Shown here: piece by piece, positions 18,328 to 27,207 of the stretch | How positions within the stretch are numbered: the stretch's first letter is position 1 | Layout of the letters: every line of letters begins with the position of its first letter | Assembly (NCBI GenBank): GCA_900547475.1 | Contig: URGW01000015.1 | Location: 11,200 to 75,199 of the forward strand | DNA length: 64,000 bases | Direction: 5' to 3' | Source of the DNA: an uncultured Clostridium sp. | Lineage (GTDB): Bacteria > Bacillota > Clostridia > Clostridiales > Clostridiaceae | Program-made: the position numbers and the translations under genes | Notes under the pieces: model-generated | What the model saw: the letters and a program-made list of their open reading frames with translations, nothing else | Databases searched by the model: none | Told to the model about the DNA's origin: nothing

Positions 18328-18840
18328 TTAATTAGTTTTAAGTAGATACTCTGTATATGGAATATCTAATTCAATAGAACTTATTATTTTTATATTGTAA
18401 GGTTTATTTATTTTACTTAAAATAGATTTTACATCATCAGATACAGTGCCCGTAGTTATAATTATTCCATTATTTATATTATTTGAAATCATAGCACCTA
18501 ATAATTTTTCAACCTGTAATAGTGATATAGAATTATTAAGGGAATATCTTTTACATTCAACATAGAATTTTTCAGAATCTTTTTCACAAATAATATCTTT
18601 TCCACCATCTGGTCCTAAAGGAAGGAGAATGATATTAGTGAATCCTAATTGATATAAATATTCACTACACCAAATTTCAAATTCATGGGGTGTTAATCTA
18701 TGAACTAAATTATATAATTTGTTGTTTCCTTCAAAATTTTTATATGATTTATAGTATATAATAATTTTTTTTATTAATTTACCTATTAAAGGAGCAAATA
18801 ATATTATTAAGAAATAGCTATATATTGTATTTAACTTCAT
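18328..18840 (-). CDS. Membrane-anchored Mrr-type restriction endonuclease-like protein
   Basis: 170 residues. One N-terminal membrane helix (about 8-25) and a short basic linker precede an Mrr-cat domain from about residue 45: LTPHEFEIWCSEYLYQLGF, then GPDGGKDII with D82, and VECKR with E95 and K97. These are the PD-(D/E)XK catalytic positions of Mrr-like nucleases. It overlaps the end of the upstream gene by 23 bases, so the pair is translationally linked. Mrr enzymes cut methylated DNA, but membrane-anchored forms without a methylase partner are of unknown purpose. Confidence 0.8.
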   Translation of the reverse strand: MKLNTIYSYFLIILFAPLIGKLIKKIIIYYKSYKNFEGNNKLYNLVHRLTPHEFEIWCSEYLYQLGFTNIILLPLGPDGGKDIICEKDSEKFYVECKRYSLNNSISLLQVEKLLGAMISNNINNGIIITTGTVSDDVKSILSKINKPYNIKIISSIELDIPYTEYLLKTN

Positions 18841-19417
18841 TCATTAAACCCTCTTTCTTAATATAGTAATTATGATTTCTTATTGATTTTGTAAGTTCAT
18901 AACCATCGATAAGCTTAATTTCTATTCCACGATTTTGATTGTTAAAATATTTAGTAAATTCTATAGCCTTATCAGAAAATGAACTATTAGTAATAAGAAT
19001 TCCTTTTTTGCAGTTATTAATAAGTACTCTACCTAAAAAGCTTTGAACGGCAGATCTATCGGTTAATTCCCAATTGTCTTCATCAGCAGGAGTTTTACTA
19101 AGTAAATTGTTTTGAATACAACTTATAAATACTTCTTCGTTATTTAATGAAGATTTAAAATTAGTTAAACTACTATCACCATTAGGAAGAATTGTATTTT
19201 CCTTAAAACCTAAAATTTTAAGATATATATTTATAATTTTTATAAATGTGGTGTAGTTGTTTTTTTGAAGATCTTTTATAGATAATAGACCGAGTTTCAT
19301 ATGTTTTTCTGTTTCTTTTTTATTTAAATCTATAGTAGATTTTTCTATATAAGATATTAAAAATTTTAATGTAAAAAATAATAATATAATAAGTGGTAAA
19401 TATTTAATAGAATTCAT
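18818..19417 (-). CDS. Membrane-anchored Mrr-like protein lacking the catalytic residues
   Basis: Start ATG 19417, six bases after GAGGTG; an in-frame GTG further out is part of that ribosome site. The 199 residues have an N-terminal helix (about 6-24) and a domain parallel to its neighbour: ILGFKENTILPNGDSS, a strand EEVFISCIQNN where Mrr has ECK, and GILITNSSFSDKAIEF matching GIIITTGTVSDDV. The Lys of the active site is replaced, so it is probably inactive as a nuclease and may be a structural or regulatory partner. Confidence 0.65.
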   Translation of the reverse strand: MNSIKYLPLIILLFFTLKFLISYIEKSTIDLNKKETEKHMKLGLLSIKDLQKNNYTTFIKIINIYLKILGFKENTILPNGDSSLTNFKSSLNNEEVFISCIQNNLLSKTPADEDNWELTDRSAVQSFLGRVLINNCKKGILITNSSFSDKAIEFTKYFNNQNRGIEIKLIDGYELTKSIRNHNYYIKKEGLMNEVKYNI

Positions 19418-19614
19418 AAAAATCACCTCGTATAGATTATTAACAAAATTTATATATAATATGCATTAATTGTTAAATAAGTTTTAAATAAGAAATATAA
19501 ATAAATTTGTAATAAAAAAGAAAATAATGTTTAAAAATAGGTAAAAAGAGATTATAATTATAATAATAAATAAATTCATTAAAATTTAATTGCTAATTGG
19601 AGGTAAAGACGGGG

Positions 19615-19983
19615 ATGGTTACAAGATGTTCAATTATTATTTATGATGATTTTGGAAATGTATTGATTGCAGAAAGAGGAAAAAGAAACGAAAGAACTTG
19701 GGGAATGTTTGGAAAGGAAATGAAGGGTAAAGAAACAGAAGAAAAATGTATTTCTAAAGCCGTTGATAAAGATATAAAATGTACAATATTTGATTTAAAG
19801 CCATTTAAAGAATATGATTTAGAAGATGAAAAGAAATTGAAAGTTTTTACAGGTAGTGTAAAGGAATATATTACTTGTCATAAAAGTATAAATGATATAA
19901 AATGGATTTCTAAAAGAAACATTGAAGATTATGTTTTTAATGATGAAGATAAAATGATCTTAAATGACTATTTTCAAAATTAA
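19615..19983 (+). CDS. Nudix-fold protein with degenerate Nudix box
   Basis: Start placed at ATG 19615 (GGAGG 11 bases upstream); a TTG at 19597 would add six residues but has no site. The 122 residues follow the Nudix layout: a strand with VLIAERG, WGMFG in place of W-x-x-PGG, the box, then a strand and KWISK. The catalytic RExxEE reads KAVDKD, so metal binding and hydrolysis are doubtful. It is followed after about 46 bases by a small gene of unknown function. Confidence 0.65.
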   Translation: MVTRCSIIIYDDFGNVLIAERGKRNERTWGMFGKEMKGKETEEKCISKAVDKDIKCTIFDLKPFKEYDLEDEKKLKVFTGSVKEYITCHKSINDIKWISKRNIEDYVFNDEDKMILNDYFQN

Positions 19984-20029
19984 ATAAATTAGTATTGTGA
20001 AACTAATGACAAGCTAAAGGAGATACTTA

Positions 20030-20269
20030 ATGCTTTATAGAGTTATTATAAAAAAAGAAACATCAAAGTACTTTATAGGTAAAACCTATGATAATAAGAA
20101 GTATAAAATTGAAAAGAATCAATATAGTAAAAAGCTTAGAGTAGGTAGTGATTCATATTTTTATGCTAGAAAAGAAGATGGATTGCTAAGTACAATTTTA
20201 GTTCCAATTTCTGATGAAGAAGCTGGAGTATTAGATATTCATAATTCTATCGTAGATGTTGATAAATAG
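20030..20269 (+). CDS. Hypothetical 79-residue protein
   Basis: A small soluble protein with alternating basic and aromatic strands (YRVIIKKETSKYFIGKTYDNKKY) and an acidic end. It has AAAGGAG upstream and a terminator just after. I do not recognise a family; it resembles a small beta-barrel only in pattern. Confidence 0.6.
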   Translation: MLYRVIIKKETSKYFIGKTYDNKKYKIEKNQYSKKLRVGSDSYFYARKEDGLLSTILVPISDEEAGVLDIHNSIVDVDK

Positions 20270-20275
20270 AGCAAA

Positions 20276-20312
20276 GGAAGAACAGGGGTCAATAAAACCT
20301 TGTTCTTCTTTT
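20276..20312 (+). terminator. Terminator
   Basis: GAAGAACAGGGGT pairs with ACCTTGTTCTTC, then TTTT. Confidence 0.75.
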
Positions 20313-20339
20313 ATGTGTTAAGTAAAAAGGAGAGATTTC

Positions 20340-22049
20340 ATGATTAAAAAATTTATTTCATATTATAAGCCCTATAGGGGATTATTTTTTACAGATTTAA
20401 TAGTTGCAACTATAGCAACTCTATGCAATTTGATATATCCAATGATGACAAGAACTTTAGTTAATGATGCTATACCAAATAAGGAGATAAAAGTTATAGG
20501 TATATTTGCAGTTATTCTTATGATTTTATACTTAATTAAGGCAGGATGTTGTTACTTTATGCAGTATTTTGGACATCTTGTTGGAGTTGGAATGCAAGGT
20601 GATATGAGAAGAGATATGTTTAAGCACCTTGAAAAATTACCTAATTCATATTTTGATAATACAAAAACTGGAGACTTAATGAGCAGAATGATAAATGATT
20701 TAATGGATATATCTGAACTGGCTCATCATGGACCAGAAGATTTATTTATTTCAGTAATAATGTTTTTAGGATCATTTATAATATTATCAACTATAAACTT
20801 ACCTCTTACAATTTTAATATTTGCTTTTGTTCCATTTATAGTGATATTTACATTAAAGAAAAGAAAAAAGATGAATAAATGTTTTATGGAAACAAGGGTT
20901 CATACATCAGCAATAAATTCAACACTAGAAAACTCAATTGCAGGTATAAGAATATCTAAGGCATTTGTTGCAGAAGAATATGAAAATGAAAAATTTAATA
21001 AAGGGAATAATAAGTTTAAGGAAGTAAGAAGACAATCATATAAGGTTATGGCAGAGTATTTTGCTGGTGTTAATTTTGGAGTAGATGTATTGGATTATGT
21101 TGTTTTAATAGCAGGAGGAATATTTACATATTATAATGCTATTAACTTAGGGGATTTTTTAGCTTATATGTTATATGTTAAATTATTTACAGACCCAATT
21201 AAAAAACTTATTAATTTTGTAGAGCAATATCAAAATGGAATGACTGGATTTAAAAGATTTATTGATATTATGAATGTTGAAGAAGAAACAGAAAAAGACA
21301 ATGCAGTAGAATTAGAAAAAGTAGAAGGTAATATAAGTTTTGAAAATGTATGTTTTAGCTATGAAAATGAAAAAGTATTAGATAAAATTACATTATCTAT
21401 AGAGAAAGGAAAAATGTTAGCTCTAGTAGGACCATCGGGTGGAGGAAAAACTACATTTTGTAATTTAATACCTAGATTTTATGATGTGGACAATGGAGAT
21501 ATAAAAATAGATGGAAAAAGCATATATGATATTAAGCTAGATTCTTTAAGAAAAAATATAGGTATAGTTCAACAAGAAGTATTTTTATATACAGGCACAA
21601 TAAAGGAAAATATCAAATATGGAAAGCAAGATGCAAGTGATGATGAAGTTATTGAAGCAGCGAAAAAAGCTAATATTCATGAGTTTATAATGGGATTAAA
21701 AGATGGCTATGATACATATATTGGAGAGAGGGGAATAAAGTTATCAGGTGGCCAAAAACAAAGAATATCAATTGCTAGAGTATTTTTAAAGAATCCACCA
21801 ATTTTAATTTTAGATGAGGCTACATCTGCTTTAGATAATGTAACTGAATATTTAATTCAAAAATCATTAGAAGAGCTTTGTAAAGATAGAACAACTATAG
21901 TTGTTGCGCATAGATTATCTACAATAAAAAATGCAGATGAAATAATAGTATTAACTGATAAAGGTATAGAAGAGAGAGGTAGCCATGCAGAACTTATTAA
22001 AAAAGGTGGAATTTATACTGAATTAAATAGATATTCAAAAATTAATTAG
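20340..22049 (+). CDS. ABC exporter, fused permease and ATPase half-transporter
   Basis: 569 residues. Six membrane helices lie in the first 300 residues, followed by an ATPase domain with Walker A GPSGGGKTT, Q-loop region IVQQEVFLY, signature LSGGQKQR, Walker B ILILDEATSALD and switch VVAHRLST. This is the MsbA/BmrA/YknV class, expected to work as a homodimer because no partner gene is adjacent. Exported substrate unknown. AAAGGAGAG precedes the ATG. Confidence 0.95.
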   Translation: MIKKFISYYKPYRGLFFTDLIVATIATLCNLIYPMMTRTLVNDAIPNKEIKVIGIFAVILMILYLIKAGCCYFMQYFGHLVGVGMQGDMRRDMFKHLEKLPNSYFDNTKTGDLMSRMINDLMDISELAHHGPEDLFISVIMFLGSFIILSTINLPLTILIFAFVPFIVIFTLKKRKKMNKCFMETRVHTSAINSTLENSIAGIRISKAFVAEEYENEKFNKGNNKFKEVRRQSYKVMAEYFAGVNFGVDVLDYVVLIAGGIFTYYNAINLGDFLAYMLYVKLFTDPIKKLINFVEQYQNGMTGFKRFIDIMNVEEETEKDNAVELEKVEGNISFENVCFSYENEKVLDKITLSIEKGKMLALVGPSGGGKTTFCNLIPRFYDVDNGDIKIDGKSIYDIKLDSLRKNIGIVQQEVFLYTGTIKENIKYGKQDASDDEVIEAAKKANIHEFIMGLKDGYDTYIGERGIKLSGGQKQRISIARVFLKNPPILILDEATSALDNVTEYLIQKSLEELCKDRTTIVVAHRLSTIKNADEIIVLTDKGIEERGSHAELIKKGGIYTELNRYSKIN

Positions 22050-22110
22050 GTAACTTTATCACAGAATTTTTAAATAAAAAAAGGGTAAACTAAATATAAG
22101 GATAAAGTTA

Positions 22111-22139
22111 TTGACTAATAATGATTATCGCTGTACAAT
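22111..22139 (+). promoter_or_regulatory. trxA promoter with embedded PerR/Fur-like palindrome
   Basis: TTGACT (22111-22116), 17-bp spacer, TACAAT (22134-22139). The spacer contains the perfect palindrome ATAATGATTAT (22118-22128). The extended 15-mer matches 12 of 14 defined positions of the Bacillus PerR box, suggesting repression by PerR or Fur. A C5-TAA-G5 hairpin (22160-22172) lies just before the ribosome site. Confidence 0.6.
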
Positions 22140-22188
22140 AAAACAAATAATATTAATATCCCCCTAAGGGGGAGTAGGAGGAATTATA

Positions 22189-22503
22189 ATGGTTCAACAT
22201 TTAAAAGAAAATGAATTTAATTCAGAAGTTGTTAATTTTGATGGTGTTAGTATAGTAGATTTCTGGGCAGAATGGTGTGGCCCTTGTAAGATGATAGGTC
22301 CTATCTATGAAGAGGTTGCAGGAGAATTATCAAATGCTAAATTTACAAAGGTTAATGTAGATGAGTGTCCTAATTTAGCAGGAAAATATAGAGTTGCAAG
22401 TATTCCAACAATAATGGTATTTAAAAATGGAGAGCCTATAGATACATTAGTTGGATTTATGCCAAAACCACAATTAAAAGCTGCAGTTGAAAAACATTTA
22501 TAA
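22189..22503 (+). CDS. trxA: Thioredoxin
   Basis: 104 residues with the canonical active site W29-C30-G31-P32-C33-K34 and the cis-proline loop ASIPTIMVF. It reduces protein disulphides in the cytoplasm. The reductase-like gene starts 12 bases after its stop, so the pair is one operon. The ribosome site is TAGGAGG. Confidence 0.97.
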   Translation: MVQHLKENEFNSEVVNFDGVSIVDFWAEWCGPCKMIGPIYEEVAGELSNAKFTKVNVDECPNLAGKYRVASIPTIMVFKNGEPIDTLVGFMPKPQLKAAVEKHL

Positions 22504-22515
22504 GAGAGGAATACT

Positions 22516-23379
22516 ATGGAAAGATATGATTTAGCCATAGTAGGTAGTGGTCCCGCAGGATTATCAGCAGCTCTTAATGCAAAAATAAGAAATAAAAAAT
22601 TCATTATTTTTGGAAATAAAGATTTAAGCAATAAAATAATGAAAGCTCCTAAAATAAATAACTATTTAGGTTTTTATGGAATGAATGGAGCTGAAGTAAA
22701 AGAAAAGTTTGCAGAGCATATAGATAAGATGGGAATACAAATTACAGAGGAAAGAGTAAATAATATCTATGCTATGGGTGATTATTTCACTTTAATGGTA
22801 AATGATAAAATGTATGAAGCTACAGCTGTAATTTTAGCTACTGGAATGGAATATACTAAGCCTCTTAAGGGAGAACTTGAATTATTAGGTAAAGGTGTAG
22901 GTTATTGTGCAACTTGCGATGCGCCTCTTTATAAAGGAAAAATAGTTTCAATAGTAGGATATAATAAAGAAGCTGAAGAGGAAGCTAACTATGTAAGTGA
23001 GCTTGCAGGAAAAGTATATTATATACCTATGTATAAGGATGAATATGAAGTTAGAGATAATATAGAAGTTGTCAATAAAAAGCCATTAGAAATAGTAGGA
23101 GATAATAAAGTTTCTTCATTAAAACTTGATGGTATAGATTTAGAAACCGATGGAGTATTTGTTCTTAAAGATAGTATTTCACCAGGACAACTAGTTCCAG
23201 GATTAGAAATTGTTGATGGACATATTAATGTGGATAGAGAAATGAAAAGTAATATTCCTGGATGTTTTGCAGCAGGAGATTGTGTAGGTAAGCCATATCA
23301 ATATATAAAATCAGCTGGTGAAGGGAATATAGCAGCATTAAGTGCTGTAAGATATATAGATATATTAAAAAATAAATAG
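22516..23379 (+). CDS. Thioredoxin reductase-like flavoprotein lacking the NADPH-binding motifs (ferredoxin-linked type likely)
   Basis: 287 residues. The FAD site GSGPAG (10-15), redox disulphide C131-A-T-C134 and C-terminal FAD motif GCFAAGDCVGKPYQ are intact. The pyridine nucleotide site is not: the GGGxSA loop reads GYNKEA (about 148-153) and the HRRxxxR segment reads PMYKDEY. Clostridia are known to have ferredoxin-dependent flavin thioredoxin reductases with this kind of loss, so I infer electrons come from ferredoxin rather than NADPH. It is paired with trxA. Confidence 0.8.
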   Translation: MERYDLAIVGSGPAGLSAALNAKIRNKKFIIFGNKDLSNKIMKAPKINNYLGFYGMNGAEVKEKFAEHIDKMGIQITEERVNNIYAMGDYFTLMVNDKMYEATAVILATGMEYTKPLKGELELLGKGVGYCATCDAPLYKGKIVSIVGYNKEAEEEANYVSELAGKVYYIPMYKDEYEVRDNIEVVNKKPLEIVGDNKVSSLKLDGIDLETDGVFVLKDSISPGQLVPGLEIVDGHINVDREMKSNIPGCFAAGDCVGKPYQYIKSAGEGNIAALSAVRYIDILKNK

Positions 23380-23386
23380 TTTATAT

Positions 23387-23424
23387 AAAATAAGACATGT
23401 TGTTAAAATAGCATGTCTTATTTT
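23387..23424. terminator. Terminator of the trx operon
   Basis: AAAATAAGACATG (23387-23399) pairs perfectly with CATGTCTTATTTT (23412-23424), followed by more T. Confidence 0.9.
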
Positions 23425-23445
23425 TTTATTAAATATTGTCAAGAC

Positions 23446-23474
23446 TTGATTTAAATATAAATACAAGGTATCAT
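23446..23474 (+). promoter_or_regulatory. Promoter of the deoxynucleoside kinase gene
   Basis: TTGATT (23446-23451) and TATCAT (23469-23474) with a 17-bp spacer. Confidence 0.5.
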
Positions 23475-23514
23475 AAATTAGCGCTAAGGATGAATAATAA
23501 AGGATAGGTGAAGT

Positions 23515-24165
23515 ATGTTGTTAGTTGTTGGTGGAATGATAGGTTTAGGTAAAAGTTCAGTAGCAAAAATTTTAGGAGAACATTTTAACTCAGAGGTTTT
23601 TTATGAATCTGTTGATGATAATCCACTTTTACCGTTATTTTATAGTGAGTCTGAAGAAGAGATACAAAGAAAGAGATATCCATTCTTATTACAATTATAT
23701 TTTTTAAATACTAGATTTAAAAGTATTAAAGAGGCATTAGTTAATGATAATAATGTTCTAGATAGATCAATATATGAAGATTGGTATTTTGCTAAGAAAA
23801 ATATGGAACTTGGTAGAATATCAGATTTAGAGATGAGTATATATGAAAATCTGTTAAATAATATGATGGAAGAGTTAGAGTCATTACCTAAAAAGGCACC
23901 TGATATTATGATATATCTTAAAGGATCTTTTGAAACTGTAATCAATAGAATCAATCTTAGAGGAAGAGAGTTTGAGATTGATGATAGTTTAAAAGAATAT
24001 TATTATTTCTTATGGGAAGAATATGATAATTGGGTTAATAATCATTACAATGCATCTGAAGTTTTAATTATAGACATGAATGTTATGGATGTAGTTAATA
24101 ATGAAGAAGATAAAAAGAAATTAATTAAAATGGTAGAAGAAAAATTAAAAGAAGTTAGAAAATAA
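23515..24165 (+). CDS. Deoxynucleoside kinase
   Basis: 216 residues of the dCK/dGK/dAK family. The P-loop is GMIGLGKSS (residues 6-14), followed by the substrate segment ESVDDNPLL, the DRSIYEDWYFA motif containing the conserved D-R, and the lid arginines in NRINLRGRE. It phosphorylates salvaged deoxynucleosides. Specificity (dA/dG versus dC) cannot be read with confidence. Monocistronic with its own promoter and terminator. Confidence 0.92.
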   Translation: MLLVVGGMIGLGKSSVAKILGEHFNSEVFYESVDDNPLLPLFYSESEEEIQRKRYPFLLQLYFLNTRFKSIKEALVNDNNVLDRSIYEDWYFAKKNMELGRISDLEMSIYENLLNNMMEELESLPKKAPDIMIYLKGSFETVINRINLRGREFEIDDSLKEYYYFLWEEYDNWVNNHYNASEVLIIDMNVMDVVNNEEDKKKLIKMVEEKLKEVRK

Positions 24166-24166
24166 T

Positions 24167-24212
24167 AAAAATAGAGGAGCTAATATTTCTATATTAACTT
24201 CTCTATTTTTTT
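24167..24212 (+). terminator. Terminator of the kinase gene
   Basis: AAAAATAGAGGAGCTAATAT pairs with ATATTAACTTCTCTATTTTT around a TTCT loop, with extra T. Confidence 0.85.
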
Positions 24213-24291
24213 ATTATATTTAAAATCATTTAAAGGAAATTAGAGTAAAATGTAGAATAAATACATATAAGGATAAATTGGAGGAGATAAA

Positions 24292-24897
24292 ATGAAAAAA
24301 AAGACAAAGCAAATATTATTTGTAATAATAATTGCGCTGATATTAACAATAGGATTTATAGTATTAAATTTATATAATAAGGGATTTAAATTTTATACAT
24401 ATGTTACAGAAAATTATATAATGGAACAAATTGAAGGAATAATAGGAATTGATGATGGAAAAAATTATAGGGGGAAAATTGAAGAGTTATCAATAAAAGA
24501 TATAGGGGGTTCATATTTAGGTTTTTTCAGTATTAAAGATAATAATGAAAATCAATGTGTAATTGCAAAATATAAAGAGTGTTTCAATTTAGGAAGTCAT
24601 ACTGTATTAAATTTAGATAAAGTAATAAAAGGAAGTAATTCTGTGGCTATGGTAGAATTATCTGAAGAAAATAATAATGATTTTCTTATATTAGTTTCAA
24701 ATGATGAAGATAAATATGAAAGTTTAAATATAATTTCATTAAATAATGAAGAAGTTTTAGATAACATTACATTAACAGATGAAGGAATAAAAGAGTTTGG
24801 TGGAGAGCTTTTAAAAGATAATATATATTTATTACAATATAAAGCTGATGAATATAAGGAATTTGGAATAGAATTAGTAAAGAAGAGTGAAGAATAA
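24292..24897 (+). CDS. Membrane-anchored protein of unknown function
   Basis: 201 residues with a lysine-rich start and one N-terminal hydrophobic helix (about 8-26), the rest probably extracellular. No motif is recognised. TGGAGGAG is the ribosome site. The stop codon lies within a hairpin (about 24880-24914) that ends in CTTCTTTT. Confidence 0.6.
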   Translation: MKKKTKQILFVIIIALILTIGFIVLNLYNKGFKFYTYVTENYIMEQIEGIIGIDDGKNYRGKIEELSIKDIGGSYLGFFSIKDNNENQCVIAKYKECFNLGSHTVLNLDKVIKGSNSVAMVELSEENNNDFLILVSNDEDKYESLNIISLNNEEVLDNITLTDEGIKEFGGELLKDNIYLLQYKADEYKEFGIELVKKSEE

Positions 24898-24914
24898 GTT
24901 TCACTCTTCTTTTA
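24880..24914 (+). terminator. Terminator overlapping the stop codon
   Basis: AAGAAGAGTGAA pairs with TTTCACTCTTCTTT just downstream. Confidence 0.7.
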
Positions 24915-24932
24915 GTTAAAGTTTTAAATTTT

Positions 24933-24970
24933 AATATAGTTAGGTATTAATATAAATATCTAACTATATT
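24933..24970 (-). terminator. Terminator of nadE
   Basis: AATATAGTTAG pairs with CTAACTATATT at the end of the minus-strand nadE gene, touching its stop codon. Confidence 0.7.
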
Positions 24971-26874
24971 TATTTAAAAGAATTAAATGAAGCATCTGAT
25001 GGCATTCTCCAATCACCACGAGGGCTAAGAGAAATTGAACCAACTTTAGGACCATCAGGTAAAGCACTTCTTTTAAATTGTTGAGTAAAGAATCTATAAA
25101 TAAATTTATCAAGCCATTTTTCAATTTCTTCTTTAGAATAATCATCTTTAAATGCAGCTTCAGCTAAAAGTAATATTCTTTCTTTAGATGATCCATGCTT
25201 TATAAAATGATAAAGGAAGAAATCATGAAGTTCATAAGGTCCTACAATATCCTCTGTTTTTTGAATAATATCACCTTTATCACTTTTTGGAAGTAGTTCA
25301 GGGCTAACAGGTGTATCTAAGATATCTAATAGCGTATTAGATACTTCTTTATTAGATTCTTTTTCAGCAACATATCTTACTAAATATCTAACTAGTGTTT
25401 TTGGAATTGAAGGATTTACAGAGTACATACTCATATGGTCACCATTATAAGTACACCAGCCAAGAGCTAATTCAGATAAATCTCCTGTACCTATTAACAG
25501 TCCACCTTCTTTATTTGCTAAATCCATAAGAATTTGAGTTCTTTCTCTAGCCTGAACATTTTCATAAGTTACATCATGTATATCTTTATCGTGACCAATG
25601 TCTTTAAAGTGTTGAAGAGCAGCATCAACTATATTTATTTCTCTTAAGTCTGTTCCTAATTCATTACATAAAGTTAAGGCATTATTATAAGTTCTATCAG
25701 TTGTACCAAAGCCAGGCATAGTAATAGCTATAATATTTTTATTATCAATTCCTAAAAGCTTGAAAGTTTTAACTACAACTAAAAGAGCTAAAGTTGAATC
25801 AAGTCCACCGGAAATACCTATGACAGCTTTTTTAAGTCCTGTATGTTCTAAACGCTTAGCTAAGGCAGAAGATTGGATATTAAATATTTCTTTACATCTT
25901 TCTTCTCTTTCATGTTCATTTGAAGGTACAAATGGATGTTTATCAACATATCTATCAAAGTTTGTAATTTTAGTACTATTAAAACTGAAGTTTATAAATT
26001 TTGATTTAAAAGGAACAATTTGAGAAGCTGATCTATAGCTTAAGTTTTTTAATCTTTCTGAATTAAGCTTAAATACATCAACACAAGATGTTATTATTTC
26101 ATTTTCTCTTTGGAATCTATCATTTTCTTTTAATATAGAACCATTTTCACTAATAATTAAGTGTCCACTAAACAATAAATCTGTAGTAGATTCATGAACA
26201 CCAGCGGATGAATATATATATGAAGACATACATCTAGCACTTTGATTAGAAACTAATGAAACTCTATAATCTTTCTTACTTACTAATTCATTAGAAGCAG
26301 ATAAATTACCAATTATATTTGCTCCTAATAATGAAAGATAAGAACTAGGAGGGATTGTAACCCAAAGATCTTCGCAAATTTCTACTCCAAATTTATAATC
26401 ACCAGCACAGAAAATTAAGTTTGTTCCAAAAGGAATATTTTCTTGGAATGGTAGACTTATAATTTCATCTACTAGCATAGCAGCTTCAGTAAACCATCTT
26501 TTCTCATAAAATTCACTATAATTAGGAATATAGGATTTTGGAACTATACCAATAATTTTTCCATCAAAAATAATACATGCACAATTGTATAGGATATTAT
26601 TATGTACCAATGGACATCCAACAGCTATTAGCATGTCTTTATTACGGCTTTCTTCACAAATTATTTTTAAGCCATCAATAGCTTTATTTAAAAGTGATGA
26701 TGTTAAAAATAAATCACCACAAGTATAAGAAGTTATAGATAGCTCAGGAAAAACTATAAATTTGACTTCTTGCTTATAAGCATCTTTTATACAAGAACAT
26801 ATATTTTCAACGTTATAAAGAACATCTGAAACTTTTGTCTTAGGGCAAGCAGTTCCTACTTTAATAAAATCCAT
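24970..26874 (-). CDS. nadE: Glutamine-hydrolysing NAD+ synthetase
   Basis: 634 residues. The N-terminal nitrilase-type glutaminase (about 1-270) has the Glu of VFPELSITSYT, the Lys of PKSYIPNY and the Cys of GVEICEDLW. The C-terminal synthetase has the ATP pyrophosphatase loop GISGGLDST and GTGDLSELALGW. It makes NAD+ from deamido-NAD+, ATP and glutamine-derived ammonia. Length is normal for the two-domain form. Monocistronic, with GGAGATG upstream. Confidence 0.96.
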   Translation of the reverse strand: MDFIKVGTACPKTKVSDVLYNVENICSCIKDAYKQEVKFIVFPELSITSYTCGDLFLTSSLLNKAIDGLKIICEESRNKDMLIAVGCPLVHNNILYNCACIIFDGKIIGIVPKSYIPNYSEFYEKRWFTEAAMLVDEIISLPFQENIPFGTNLIFCAGDYKFGVEICEDLWVTIPPSSYLSLLGANIIGNLSASNELVSKKDYRVSLVSNQSARCMSSYIYSSAGVHESTTDLLFSGHLIISENGSILKENDRFQRENEIITSCVDVFKLNSERLKNLSYRSASQIVPFKSKFINFSFNSTKITNFDRYVDKHPFVPSNEHEREERCKEIFNIQSSALAKRLEHTGLKKAVIGISGGLDSTLALLVVVKTFKLLGIDNKNIIAITMPGFGTTDRTYNNALTLCNELGTDLREINIVDAALQHFKDIGHDKDIHDVTYENVQARERTQILMDLANKEGGLLIGTGDLSELALGWCTYNGDHMSMYSVNPSIPKTLVRYLVRYVAEKESNKEVSNTLLDILDTPVSPELLPKSDKGDIIQKTEDIVGPYELHDFFLYHFIKHGSSKERILLLAEAAFKDDYSKEEIEKWLDKFIYRFFTQQFKRSALPDGPKVGSISLSPRGDWRMPSDASFNSFK

Positions 26875-27044
26875 AATATCATCTCCATTACATTATATAA
26901 ATTTAGTATTGTATTATATATCTAATAAAATACATATAAGTAAATAATAAAAGGAAAACCCTAGAAAATCAATTAATTTAAATAAGATATAATACTAAAC
27001 TTTTAAAAGGTTATTAAATAACTTATTTTATAATAAAAAATAAC

Positions 27045-27073
27045 TTGAAAAGTATTAATTTATATATTATAAT
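27045..27073 (+). promoter_or_regulatory. Promoter of the nfeD-SPFH operon
   Basis: TTGAAA (27045-27050), 17-bp spacer, TATAAT (27068-27073). The rest of the 333-base divergent intergenic region (26875-27207) is AT-rich with no other clear signal. Confidence 0.6.
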
Positions 27074-27207
27074 GAATTTATACTTAATAATTGATTGAAG
27101 ATATTAAAAATACCAAAAAAGAAGTATATGATATATAATAAAAGTATATAAATACTAATAAGTAATCTTGTTAGTATTTTAAAATAAAGTTGAAAGGGGG
27201 AAGAGAA

